From the NCBI RefSeq assembly GCF_014652555.1, contig NZ_BMZA01000001.1:472900-536899 (forward strand): a stretch of 64,000 bases of DNA. Reading direction: 5' to 3'. Numbering within the stretch: the stretch's first letter is position 1; each line of letters opens with the position of its first letter. Source of the stretch: Novosphingobium colocasiae (GTDB lineage Bacteria > Pseudomonadota > Alphaproteobacteria > Sphingomonadales > Sphingomonadaceae). The notes beneath the pieces were generated by a model. That model was not told the origin of the DNA. It did no database searches and saw only the letters and a list, made by a program, of their open reading frames with translations. A program made the translations under genes and the position numbers. Of this stretch, positions 35,103 through 42,752 are shown piece by piece.

Positions 35103-35585
35103 ATGCCAAACCTTGCAATGCAATATGTCCTGAATCTCATGCCGATCGCCTCCGGGAGAGATCTGCCGGGTGCCGCTCCGTTCCCCGGTCCGTCGGATCG
35201 CCCGGAAGAGCGTCTGCTCGGCCTCGATATCCTCATCGTCGAGGATGAGACGATGCTGGCGCTCGATCTCGCATTTGCATTCGAGGATGCCGGAGCCGAA
35301 GTGATCGGCCCCAGCCACACTCTCGATGCGGCGATGGCGCTGGTGTCGCAACCGGGTTTCCGGGCCGACGCCGCCGTCTTGGATGTCGATCTGGCCGGGC
35401 GTGAGGTGCTGCCGGTGGCCTACAAACTGGTGGAACTGGGCATTCCGTTCCTGTTCCACACCGGCCATGGTGATCGCCAGCACCTGACCTCGCTGTTTCC
35501 CGGCGCGATCGTGTGCATGAAGCCGACCCTTTCGGACGAACTGGTGGCGAAGCTGCGCAAGCTGACCGCGCTTTCGCAGCGTTGA
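35103..35585 (+). CDS. Single-domain response regulator, FATGUY-like
   Basis: A 160-residue receiver protein. LDILIVEDETMLALD gives the acidic pocket, Asp94 in VLDVDLAG the phospho-acceptor, Lys140 in VCMKPT the conserved lysine. Segment GIPFLFHTGHG (about 113-123) resembles the PFxFATGY motif of the FATGUY class, to which SdrG of the Sphingomonas general stress response belongs. The N-terminal 40 residues are unstructured-looking and the true start may be ATG 35139. 21 bases after the kinase gene, so co-transcribed. Confidence 0.85.
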   Translation: MPNLAMQYVLNLMPIASGRDLPGAAPFPGPSDRPEERLLGLDILIVEDETMLALDLAFAFEDAGAEVIGPSHTLDAAMALVSQPGFRADAAVLDVDLAGREVLPVAYKLVELGIPFLFHTGHGDRQHLTSLFPGAIVCMKPTLSDELVAKLRKLTALSQR

Positions 35586-35645
35586 TAGCGGCCGGGCCAG
35601 CCGGTTTTATATCACGGTTAACTTCAGGCTGCTAAGCCAGGGCGC

Positions 35646-36785
35646 ATGACCACTCGCGCCCGCATTCTCGTGATCTTCGGCACCCGGCCCGAAGCGATCA
35701 AGCTGTTCCCCGTCGTCCACGCGCTCAAGGCCGATCCACGGTTTGACTGCGTCGTTTGCGTGTCGGCGCAGCACCGCCAGATGCTGGATCAGGTTCTCGA
35801 CATCGCCGGGATCGTGCCGGATCACGATCTCGACGTGATGCAGCCGGACCAGTCGCTCGATCTGCTGACCGCCAACCTGCTGACCGGGCTCGGTAAAGTG
35901 ATGGACGCGGTGCAGCCCGATCGGGTGATCGTCCAGGGTGATACCGCCACGGCGATGACCGGGGCGCTGGCAGCCTACTACCGCAAAATTCCGGTCGATC
36001 ACGTCGAGGCGGGGCTGCGTTCGTGGAACATCTATCATCCCTGGCCCGAAGAGGTGAACCGCAAGATCATCGGCTCGATGGCCAGCCTGCACTTCGCGCC
36101 CACCACCACGAGCGAGGCGGCGCTGCTGAAGGAAAATGTCGATGCGGCCCGCGTCCATGTGACCGGCAACACCGTGATCGATGCGCTGCACTGGGTCACC
36201 GCCGAAATCGAGCGCAAGCCTGAACTGGCAGGCGGACTGGCCGACCTGGAGCAGCGCTTCGCCGGCAAGCGCATCATCGGCGTCACCAGCCATCGCCGCG
36301 AGAATTTCGGCGACGGGATGGAGCAGATCGCCGAAGCGATCCGTCGCATCGCCGCGCGGCCCGATACGGCGGTCATCTTTCCGGTCCACCTCAACCCCAA
36401 TGTGCGCAAGGTGATGAACGAGCGGCTCGCCGGGCTCGATACGGTCGCGCTGATCGAGCCGCTGGATTACCCGCACTTCGCGCGCCTCCTGTCGATCAGC
36501 GAGATCATGCTGACCGATTCGGGCGGCGTGCAGGAGGAAGCGCCTGCGCTTGGCAAACCGGTGCTCGTCATGCGCGAGACCACGGAGCGGCCCGAAGGCG
36601 TGGTGGCAGGCACTGCCAAGCTGGTCGGCACCGATGCCGAGCGCATCGTTACCGAAATTTCAACCTTGCTCGACGATACGCAAAGCTACGAGGCCATGGC
36701 GCGTGCCCACAACCCGTTCGGGGACGGCCATGCCTCGCAACGGATCGTGGAGCTGCTCGCGCATGAAATCGGACAACAAGCCTGA
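35646..36785 (+). CDS. wecB: UDP-N-acetylglucosamine 2-epimerase (non-hydrolysing)
   Basis: Converts UDP-GlcNAc to UDP-ManNAc. 379 residues. Family markers: FGTRPEAIKLFPVVHAL at the start, the catalytic acidic/His segment VQGDTATAMTGALAAYYRKI, VEAGLRSW, TSHRRENFG and the UDP-binding DSGGVQEEAPALGKPVLVMR. Overlaps wecC by 23 bases. Together the pair makes UDP-ManNAcA, a building block for capsular or exopolysaccharide. Confidence 0.96.
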   Translation: MTTRARILVIFGTRPEAIKLFPVVHALKADPRFDCVVCVSAQHRQMLDQVLDIAGIVPDHDLDVMQPDQSLDLLTANLLTGLGKVMDAVQPDRVIVQGDTATAMTGALAAYYRKIPVDHVEAGLRSWNIYHPWPEEVNRKIIGSMASLHFAPTTTSEAALLKENVDAARVHVTGNTVIDALHWVTAEIERKPELAGGLADLEQRFAGKRIIGVTSHRRENFGDGMEQIAEAIRRIAARPDTAVIFPVHLNPNVRKVMNERLAGLDTVALIEPLDYPHFARLLSISEIMLTDSGGVQEEAPALGKPVLVMRETTERPEGVVAGTAKLVGTDAERIVTEISTLLDDTQSYEAMARAHNPFGDGHASQRIVELLAHEIGQQA

Positions 36786-38064
36786 CGTCTGTGTCGTAGG
36801 CCTTGGGTATATCGGCCTTCCTACCGCTGCGGTGATCGCGCGGGCAGGGTGCAGGGTGCTGGGGCTCGATGTGTCGCAACGGGTGGTCGATACGATCAAC
36901 CGGGGCGAAATCCACATCGAGGAAGTGGACCTTGATGGTCTGGTCCAGGGCGTGGTCGCGCGCGGACTGCTTTCGGCATCGACCGAAGAGGCCCCGGCCG
37001 ATGTCTTCGTGATCGCGGTGCCGACCCCGTTCGACAAGAACCATGCGCCCGATATCTCCTATGTCCTGGCCGCCGGGCGCACGATCGCGCCGGTGCTGAA
37101 GGCGGGCGACGTGGTGATCCTCGAATCGACATCGCCGGTCGGCACCACCGAGGAACTGCGCGACATGATCGCGCAGATGCGCCCGGACCTGAAGATCCCC
37201 GGCCTGACCCGCGAGACGCCCGATATCTCGATCGCCTATTGCCCCGAGCGCGTGCTGCCGGGGCGCATTCTGGAAGAACTGACGAACAACGATCGTTCGA
37301 TCGGCGGTGTCACGCCGCGCTGCGCGCGCAAGGCGCTGGCGTTCTACAAACGCTTCGTGCGCGGCGAATGCGTCACCACCGATGCGCGTTCGGCCGAGAT
37401 GACCAAACTGGTCGAAAACGCCTACCGCGACGTCAACATCGCCTTTGCGAACGAGCTTTCGGTGGTGGCGGACAAGATGGGGCTGGACGTGTGGGAGGTG
37501 ATCCGCCTCGCCAACCGGCATCCGCGCGTCAACATCCTGTCGCCCGGCCCCGGCGTGGGCGGTCATTGCATCGCGGTGGACCCGTGGTTCATCGTCCACG
37601 GCGCGCCGGAGCATACGCCGCTGATCCGCACCGCACGCGGTGTCAACGACGGCAAGATGCACCATGTGATCGCACGGGCGGAAGAACTGGTCGCGGCCAA
37701 TCCCGCGGCGAAAGTTGCCTGCCTCGGCCTCGCGTTCAAGGCCAACATCGACGATTTCCGCGAAAGCCCGGCGCGCTTCGTCGCCAGCCGGCTGGCGCGC
37801 AAGTTCGGCAGCCGGGTGCATATCGTCGAACCTTATGCCGCCGAACTGCCGATCGAATTCACCGATACCGGTGCCGTGCAGATCGACATCGATGATGCGC
37901 TGGAGACGTGCGATATCCTGATCGTGCTGGTGGACCACGACGTGTTCCGCGTAGTGCCGCTGGCCGAACGCGCCGACAAGCTGGTCTACGATACGCGCGG
38001 CATCTGGCCCGATCAGCCCCGCGCCGTTCGCGAGGACGCGCCGGCGGTCCGTCTCGCCGGTTAA
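36763..38064 (+). CDS. wecC: UDP-N-acetyl-D-mannosaminuronate dehydrogenase
   Basis: NAD-dependent oxidation of UDP-ManNAc to UDP-ManNAcA. 433 residues. Rossmann motif VCVVGLGYIGLPTAAVIA at the start, central NELSVVADKMGLDVWEVI, the catalytic cysteine segment GPGVGGHCIAVDPWF, and C-terminal LGLAFKANIDDFRESPA. Start ATG 36763 lies inside wecB and gives the only protein-like N-terminus. Followed by an intrinsic terminator. Confidence 0.96.
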   Translation: MKSDNKPDVCVVGLGYIGLPTAAVIARAGCRVLGLDVSQRVVDTINRGEIHIEEVDLDGLVQGVVARGLLSASTEEAPADVFVIAVPTPFDKNHAPDISYVLAAGRTIAPVLKAGDVVILESTSPVGTTEELRDMIAQMRPDLKIPGLTRETPDISIAYCPERVLPGRILEELTNNDRSIGGVTPRCARKALAFYKRFVRGECVTTDARSAEMTKLVENAYRDVNIAFANELSVVADKMGLDVWEVIRLANRHPRVNILSPGPGVGGHCIAVDPWFIVHGAPEHTPLIRTARGVNDGKMHHVIARAEELVAANPAAKVACLGLAFKANIDDFRESPARFVASRLARKFGSRVHIVEPYAAELPIEFTDTGAVQIDIDDALETCDILIVLVDHDVFRVVPLAERADKLVYDTRGIWPDQPRAVREDAPAVRLAG

Positions 38065-38090
38065 ATCACTGATCTTCCGAGAAAACGAAA

Positions 38091-38123
38091 GGCCGTCCCG
38101 ACGCAGCACGGGGCGGCCATTTT
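38091..38123 (+). terminator. Intrinsic terminator after wecC
   Basis: GGCCGTCCCG (38091-38100) pairs with CGGGGCGGCC (38109-38118, one G-U pair), followed by ATTTT. It lies 26 bases past the wecC stop codon and is preceded by an A-rich run. Confidence 0.85.
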
Positions 38124-38340
38124 GCGTCTGTCATACGAGGTGTGTGCGAAACGCCACAGACGGCGGAGAATCGATTCGCCTATCCTACGGTTGACACAAC
38201 GATACTTGACAGCCGGTTGCACCGAATCGCGGTGAACCGTTCGTCGAGTTGTGGATAGAGCGATGAACCGTTGCTGACAGGCGGTGACCGGCCGCGCCCT
38301 TCGCTGGTGCAGCAAGGTTTGCCAGCTATAACTCTGAGCC

Positions 38341-38901
38341 ATGAAAATGGTTCCCAAGCTGGTCGCAATCCTCAGCGCCTTGATCGTCCCGGCAATTGCC
38401 ATGGTCGCCACGCCGGCCTCGGCCCGCGCGCTGCAGTGCGTACCTTACGCCCGGGCCAATTCGCAGGTCGATCTGCACGGCAACGCGGCCACCTGGTGGG
38501 CGCAGGCTCAGGGAAGCTACGATCGCGGCCAGACCCCGCGCACCGGATCGGTGCTGGTGTTCAAGGCCACCGGCGCGATGCGCGTGGGCCATGTCGCGGT
38601 GGTCAAGAAGATCGTCGATGATCGCCACATCGTGCTGAACCACGCCAACTGGTCGCGCCCCGGCATGATCGAAACCAGCGCCATGGCCGAAGACGTTTCG
38701 GCGGCGGGAGACTGGAGCAGCGTGCGCGTGTGGTACGCGCCCACCCAGTCCCTCGGCCTGCGCGCCAGCCCGGCTTTCGGCTTCATCTACGCTCCCGGCA
38801 ATGCCGCCGCGCAGGTGGCTGACAACGCCGACAGCGGCCGCGCCAAGGCGGTGCATGACAAGTTCCAGACTGCGTTTGCGGATCTCAACGCCCAGGGCTG
38901 A
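38341..38901 (+). CDS. Secreted CHAP-domain protein (putative amidase/peptidase)
   Basis: A 186-residue protein with a signal peptide ending at about residue 30 (VATPASARA). The CHAP domain contains catalytic Cys33 in LQCVPYARA and His84 in MRVGHVAVVKKI, with NHANW as the third active-site element. Such enzymes cleave peptidoglycan peptides or act in cell division. Convergent with the oxidoreductase gene. Upstream (38190-38210) there are two TTGACA words but no matching -10. Confidence 0.9.
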   Translation: MKMVPKLVAILSALIVPAIAMVATPASARALQCVPYARANSQVDLHGNAATWWAQAQGSYDRGQTPRTGSVLVFKATGAMRVGHVAVVKKIVDDRHIVLNHANWSRPGMIETSAMAEDVSAAGDWSSVRVWYAPTQSLGLRASPAFGFIYAPGNAAAQVADNADSGRAKAVHDKFQTAFADLNAQG

Positions 38902-38913
38902 TCGCCTGCCGGG

Positions 38914-39678
38914 TCAGATCCCGGCGTACCAGGCGTAGGCCCCGTTATCTTCCCAGTATCCGCCCTTGCCGCCGTATAGCCCGGCAAGGCTGGCGCGCAG
39001 CTCGATCCGGCTGATGAACTTGGCCTGTTTGTAGCCCAGTTGCCGCTCCACCCGCAGCCGCAGCGGCGCGCCGTGGGCTTCTTCCAGCGGCTTGCCGTTC
39101 ATTTCCCATGCCAGGATCGTCTGCGGGTGCCGCGCGTCGATCATGTCGATCGATTCGTAGTACGGCTTGCCGTGATAGAGATCGGCGCAGTGCAGGACGA
39201 CATAGCGCGCCTGCGGCCGGGGCCGGGCGAGGGCAAGCACCTGTTCGAGCCGGGGGCCGCGCCACTGGCCGATCGCGCTCCACCCCTCGACGCAATCGTG
39301 GCGGGTGATCTGCCGGCGCTGCGTCATCTGCTTGAGCGCGACCAGCGGCAGGTCCAGCGGCCGTTCGACCAGCCCATCCACCCGCAACGACCAGTGCGCA
39401 AAGCCTTGCGCCAGATGCGCGCGATAGATCGCGTCGGCCACCGACTTGCTGCCATTGGCGCGGAACACCGGCGACATGTCCGCCTCGGCAAATTCGCGCG
39501 CCAGCGCCTGTCCGCCGAGGATGCGCTGGGTCACGCGGTGGAGGTCTTCGGCTTCTTCCAGCGTGCCGCGAAAAGCCGGGTTGTCGAACAGCCGGTCGCA
39601 GCCCGAAAGCAGCGCCGCGCCGGTGGCGGCGGCTCCCAGCCGGATCAGCTTGCGGCGATCAAAGCTGCGCTCGGCCAT
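38914..39678 (-). CDS. Molybdopterin-dependent oxidoreductase (sulfite-oxidase/MsrP-like), Tat substrate
   Basis: About 254 residues. N-terminus has a twin-arginine signal (SFDRRKLIRLG) and a lipobox-like LSGC27. The Mo-coordinating cysteine is Cys129 in ITRHDCVEGWSAIGQW, the hallmark of the sulfite-oxidase-like fold; the later GAPLRLRVERQLGYKQAKF binds the cofactor. ATG 39678 overlaps the cytochrome b stop (another ATG lies at 39681). Acts in the periplasm, taking electrons from or giving them to the adjacent cytochrome b. Substrate unknown. Confidence 0.92.
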   Translation of the reverse strand: MAERSFDRRKLIRLGAAATGAALLSGCDRLFDNPAFRGTLEEAEDLHRVTQRILGGQALAREFAEADMSPVFRANGSKSVADAIYRAHLAQGFAHWSLRVDGLVERPLDLPLVALKQMTQRRQITRHDCVEGWSAIGQWRGPRLEQVLALARPRPQARYVVLHCADLYHGKPYYESIDMIDARHPQTILAWEMNGKPLEEAHGAPLRLRVERQLGYKQAKFISRIELRASLAGLYGGKGGYWEDNGAYAWYAGI

Positions 39679-40538
39679 CATCCGCGCTCCTTCGGCAGGC
39701 GATAGCGCCCGGTGATCATCGATCGGACCTCGTTGAACGGCCCCGCCAGCACGACCATGGCGATATGGACGACGAAGAACCCGATCAGCGCTGCCATGCC
39801 CAGGAAATGGACCGAGCGGGCAGACTGGCGACCGCCGAACAGTTCCCCCGCCAGCGGGAACCAGGCGTCCGTCCCCGGAGACATGGCCAGCCCGGTCAGG
39901 ATCATCAGCGGCAACAGCCCGAACAGCACCAGCGCATAGGCGATCTTCTGCAGCGCATTATACCGCAGCGCCGCAGCACCGGCAGGAAAGCGCAGCCGGG
40001 CGTGATCGCGGACTTCTTGCCACAGGTGGCGAGGTGACCATTCGGTGCGGGTGATGTGGATGTCGCGGCGCAGATGCCCGTTCACCAGCGACCACAGCAG
40101 GTACAACGCCAGCCCCCCGGCCAGCACCCAGGCGAACGCCAGGTGCCAGATGCGCGCCGCCGCCAGCGAATAGCGCGAAGGAATGGTCGCCCAGCCGGGG
40201 AAGGCGCGGCGCTGGGTCTGGCCGTCCGCGTTCTGCCACAGGCCGAGCGTCCCGGTCGTGTCGAAGCGGCGCGTGCCGATCTGAACATAGCCGAACTCGG
40301 ACGCACCGACCCGCGCCGAGCCGATCTTGAGCCACGGCCGATCGTAATTGGCCCCATATTCGCCCCAGTACAGCATCGGGTGGGCGTTGAAGATCATCAG
40401 CCCGCTCATCACCATGACCAGCAGCGTGACCGCGTTGGTCCAGTGCCACAGCCGGGTGGACAGCCGATGTCGCCGAACCACATCGCCGCCGCGCAACGCC
40501 GGATGCGGATCGGGATCGTGCACGGGAATATCGCTCAT
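39678..40538 (-). CDS. Cytochrome b561-type (b/b6 domain) membrane subunit
   Basis: A 286-residue inner-membrane haem protein with four main hydrophobic segments. Haem-ligand histidines are likely in RLWHWTNAVTLLVMVMSG, RIWHLAFAWVLAGG and SVHFLGMAALIGFFVVHIAM. First gene of a two-gene unit with the molybdenum enzyme (ATGA overlap), an arrangement typical of electron transfer between quinone and a periplasmic oxidoreductase. Start at 40538 (MSDIPVHD) preferred over 40556. Confidence 0.92.
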   Translation of the reverse strand: MSDIPVHDPDPHPALRGGDVVRRHRLSTRLWHWTNAVTLLVMVMSGLMIFNAHPMLYWGEYGANYDRPWLKIGSARVGASEFGYVQIGTRRFDTTGTLGLWQNADGQTQRRAFPGWATIPSRYSLAAARIWHLAFAWVLAGGLALYLLWSLVNGHLRRDIHITRTEWSPRHLWQEVRDHARLRFPAGAAALRYNALQKIAYALVLFGLLPLMILTGLAMSPGTDAWFPLAGELFGGRQSARSVHFLGMAALIGFFVVHIAMVVLAGPFNEVRSMITGRYRLPKERG

Positions 40539-40718
40539 CGGCCCGGCTTTCGGCAATGGCTGCAGACCCGGCGACTATGCCCCGCGCCACCGCCCCCGAC
40601 AAGCGCCGCTGAACGCGGCCCCGCCGGGGGGCAGGTCACGATCATGTCCGGACCGACGAAAAGGGGGTTATCATCCCCCGAAAATGCGGTTAGAGGCCGG
40701 ACCAGCACGCAGTGCCCC

Positions 40719-40792
40719 GCGGGTGTAGCTCAATGGTAGAGCAGCAGCTTCCCAAGCTGAATACGAGGGTTCGATTCCCTTCACCCGCTCCA
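40719..40792 (+). tRNA. tRNA-Gly (CCC)
   Basis: Starts GCGGGTGTAGCTCAATGG, anticodon loop TTCCCAA with anticodon CCC, T arm GGGTTCGATTCCC, and ends CACCCGC-T-CCA. 74 bases with encoded CCA. It separates the housekeeping part of the window from the accessory catabolic region that begins 22 bases downstream. Confidence 0.96.
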
Positions 40793-40813
40793 TTTTCCGC
40801 CCCCGGCTGATCG

Positions 40814-41083
40814 TCAGCCCGTGGCTGATATCTGCCACAGGGCGATGACAGCGGCCGCCACCGCCCCGGTCCAGACATAGAGATAGCGGCGGATAGCCAC
40901 AGGCGCGGTTGATACGTCCATGAAGCGGACGAGGATCACCGCGATCTTCACCGCCGCGATGATCATGATCGCCGCGATCGCCACCGTGCGCTGGCCCACC
41001 AGTTCGGCCGCCAGGAAGCTGACGGCGGAGATCACCAGCAGCAGGACCCAGGCATTGCGTGCCGCCAGCAGCTTATCGGTCAT
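40814..41083 (-). CDS. Cytochrome c oxidase subunit IV-like small membrane protein
   Basis: An 89-residue protein with three hydrophobic helices (AWVLLLVISAVSFLAAELV, AIMIIAAVKIAVILVRFMDV, YLYVWTGAVAAAVIALW). It has the CyoD/NorF-like fold of the prokaryotic oxidase subunit IV family, including the ILVRFMD region. Starts inside the stop of the subunit III-like gene (ATGA). No catalytic oxidase subunits I or II are encoded nearby, so it probably serves another membrane complex. Confidence 0.85.
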   Translation of the reverse strand: MTDKLLAARNAWVLLLVISAVSFLAAELVGQRTVAIAAIMIIAAVKIAVILVRFMDVSTAPVAIRRYLYVWTGAVAAAVIALWQISATG

Positions 41084-41688
41084 CGCGCACCTATCAGATA
41101 GAGGATCGAGAAGATGAAGATCCACAGCAGATCGACCATGTGCCAGTACAGGCTGCCGCCTTCCAGCCACCGCAGGTAATGCGGCTTCGCCTCGGCCTCG
41201 GGCAGGAACGGGCTGGGCCCTTGCGCGAGGATGCCCAGGATCACCATCCCGCCCAGATAGTGGACGAGGTGGATGCCGGTGAGGGCGTAATAGAACAGGA
41301 AGAACGCGTTGGTCTTGACCGTGATCCCGGCCGAGACCTTCACGTAGTATTCGAAGATCTTCACCACCGCGAAGATCGCGGCGATCGCCATCCCGATCCA
41401 CAACTGCCGCCGTGCCGCATCGAACTGCCCGTCGCGCCCGAACACGTTGGCCCGCGCCACGAACCAGCTTGATGTGATCAGCACGCAGGCGTTGAAGAAG
41501 CCGAGCCCGGCGTTGAGATGATGGCTGGACTGATCGAACAGCGCCACCTGGCGCATGCGCTCGATCATGAACACCAGGAACAGCAGGCCGAAGCTGCTGC
41601 AGTCCATCAGGATGAAAATCCAGATCGCGGGGGCGCGTTGGTGCCGCGCCCCCCCGGTCGTTACCGGCCCACCATCATTTGCGTGCAT
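41080..41688 (-). CDS. Cytochrome c oxidase subunit III-like protein (NorE type)
   Basis: A 202-residue membrane protein with five hydrophobic segments: IWIFILMDCSSFGLLFLVFM, LGFFNACVLITSSWFVARAN, and the family-typical GIHLVHYLGGMVILG and GGSLYWHMVDLLWIFIFS. These last two contain the conserved histidines of the CoxC family. Overlaps the upstream unknown membrane gene by 14 bases. The oxidase catalytic subunits are missing, so this belongs to the stand-alone NorE-like group. Confidence 0.9.
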   Translation of the reverse strand: MHANDGGPVTTGGARHQRAPAIWIFILMDCSSFGLLFLVFMIERMRQVALFDQSSHHLNAGLGFFNACVLITSSWFVARANVFGRDGQFDAARRQLWIGMAIAAIFAVVKIFEYYVKVSAGITVKTNAFFLFYYALTGIHLVHYLGGMVILGILAQGPSPFLPEAEAKPHYLRWLEGGSLYWHMVDLLWIFIFSILYLIGAR

Positions 41689-42403
41689 GATTGGCCAGGT
41701 GTTCCAGTTGCAGGCGGGTAAGCGCCTTCAGGGTATAGACCGCGATGACGATCCACATCACGAAGAACAGCCCGAATTCGACGTAATAGTTGACCAGACC
41801 GCTGCGCGAGAACGGCCCGTCATAGACCAGCGGCATGAAGGTTTCGAGCGCGAAGCTGACCACCACGAACATCGAGAACCACACGGCCCAGCCGGGATAG
41901 AGCGGCGTCTCGCGCTTGTCCTGCAGCACGCACACGCCCCAGGCGATGATCTGGAGGGTGGTGAGCGCATACGAGCAGTCGAACATCATCCAGCCGAAAT
42001 CGAACATCATCTGGAGCGTCCTGGGATCCATCACGTCCGGGCGATAGGCGACGGCCAGCCAGGCGGAGCAGGGGACGATGAACACCAGCGTGGTGAAGCC
42101 GGCACCCCAGATCTGGAGCGTCGACAGGATATCGTTATCGCCGTTTTCCTTTTCGATCGCGCGCATGACCATCGCGATCGCGATGCCCCAAGTGAGCCAC
42201 ATGCCCGATATCGCAAGCTGGCCGATCATGCCGAGCCTGATCTGGCCCTGGTGCGCCCTGATCTGCGCGGCGAACTCGTCGGCGCTGAGCGCAGGGGAAT
42301 AAGGAGGGATGTTCTGGCCGAGAATGGCCCAGAACACGATCGTGCCGACCAGCATGATAATGCCGGTCCAGCCCAGAAACCTGCCGTAGCGATAAGGGTT
42401 CAT
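41675..42403 (-). CDS. Six- to seven-TM membrane protein, unrecognised
   Basis: A 242-residue membrane protein with about seven hydrophobic stretches, including FLGWTGIIMLVGTIVFWAIL, GMIGQLAISGMWLTWGIAIA, TTLVFIVPCSAWLAVAY and LFFVMWIVIAVYTL. The loop after TM1 is NIPPYSPALSADEFAAQIRAHQ. I know no family name. GGAGAGGACATGGC precedes ATG 42403. Order and overlaps with the COX3-like and COX4-like genes make a three-gene complex likely. Low-GC DNA upstream may hold its promoter. Confidence 0.8.
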   Translation of the reverse strand: MNPYRYGRFLGWTGIIMLVGTIVFWAILGQNIPPYSPALSADEFAAQIRAHQGQIRLGMIGQLAISGMWLTWGIAIAMVMRAIEKENGDNDILSTLQIWGAGFTTLVFIVPCSAWLAVAYRPDVMDPRTLQMMFDFGWMMFDCSYALTTLQIIAWGVCVLQDKRETPLYPGWAVWFSMFVVVSFALETFMPLVYDGPFSRSGLVNYYVEFGLFFVMWIVIAVYTLKALTRLQLEHLANHARK

Positions 42404-42612
42404 GCCATGTCCTCTCCAAATGCGAGCCGATGCCCGGCGCAATTTACTGAAACTGTATTGTACAAGGGCGCGGTCTTCGGGATGAATTGATCGTTGAAGT
42501 CATGCAATTCGGGGAACTGCGAAGTCAGCCGCTGATCCAGTTCGGCCAATGCCCAGCGCAAGCCTTTGAGCATGGGTCCATAGACCTTGTGCCGACTTAC
42601 TGGATGCCGCAA
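42400..42612 (-). CDS. Possible small ORF translationally coupled to the membrane triad
   Basis: A 70-codon frame from TTG 42612 (or 57 codons from ATG 42573). AGGAGG at 42623-42628 stands ten bases upstream of the TTG. It ends in an ATGA overlap with the next gene. Part of the sequence looks protein-like (LKGLRWALAELDQRLTSQF, PELHDFNDQF) but the end runs through a likely promoter region. It could be a gene remnant. No family recognised. Confidence 0.3.
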   Translation of the reverse strand: MRHPVSRHKVYGPMLKGLRWALAELDQRLTSQFPELHDFNDQFIPKTAPLYNTVSVNCAGHRLAFGEDMA

Positions 42613-42752
42613 TCCACCTATTCCTCCTGCGCATAATCCGCCTGCCGCTATGTAGCGACCGGAGACCAATACTGGGCGATCCCCCCGTCGTGCCGGCCGG
42701 CACCGAGAACCACTAGTGCGCGAAGATCGAGACAAGAAGATCGGCCCAGCGT
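42613..42752. other. Intergenic stretch after the phosphotransferase gene
   Basis: 140 bases between the phosphotransferase stop and the possible small ORF. Lower GC than the genes around it, with the AGGAGG at 42623-42628. No hairpin with a T run is visible, so transcription may continue into the membrane triad. Confidence 0.35.

Noticed and set aside
38250..38258. TGTGGATAG, one mismatch from a DnaA box
   Set aside because: Isolated copy with no cluster or AT-rich unwinding element, and far from dnaA.
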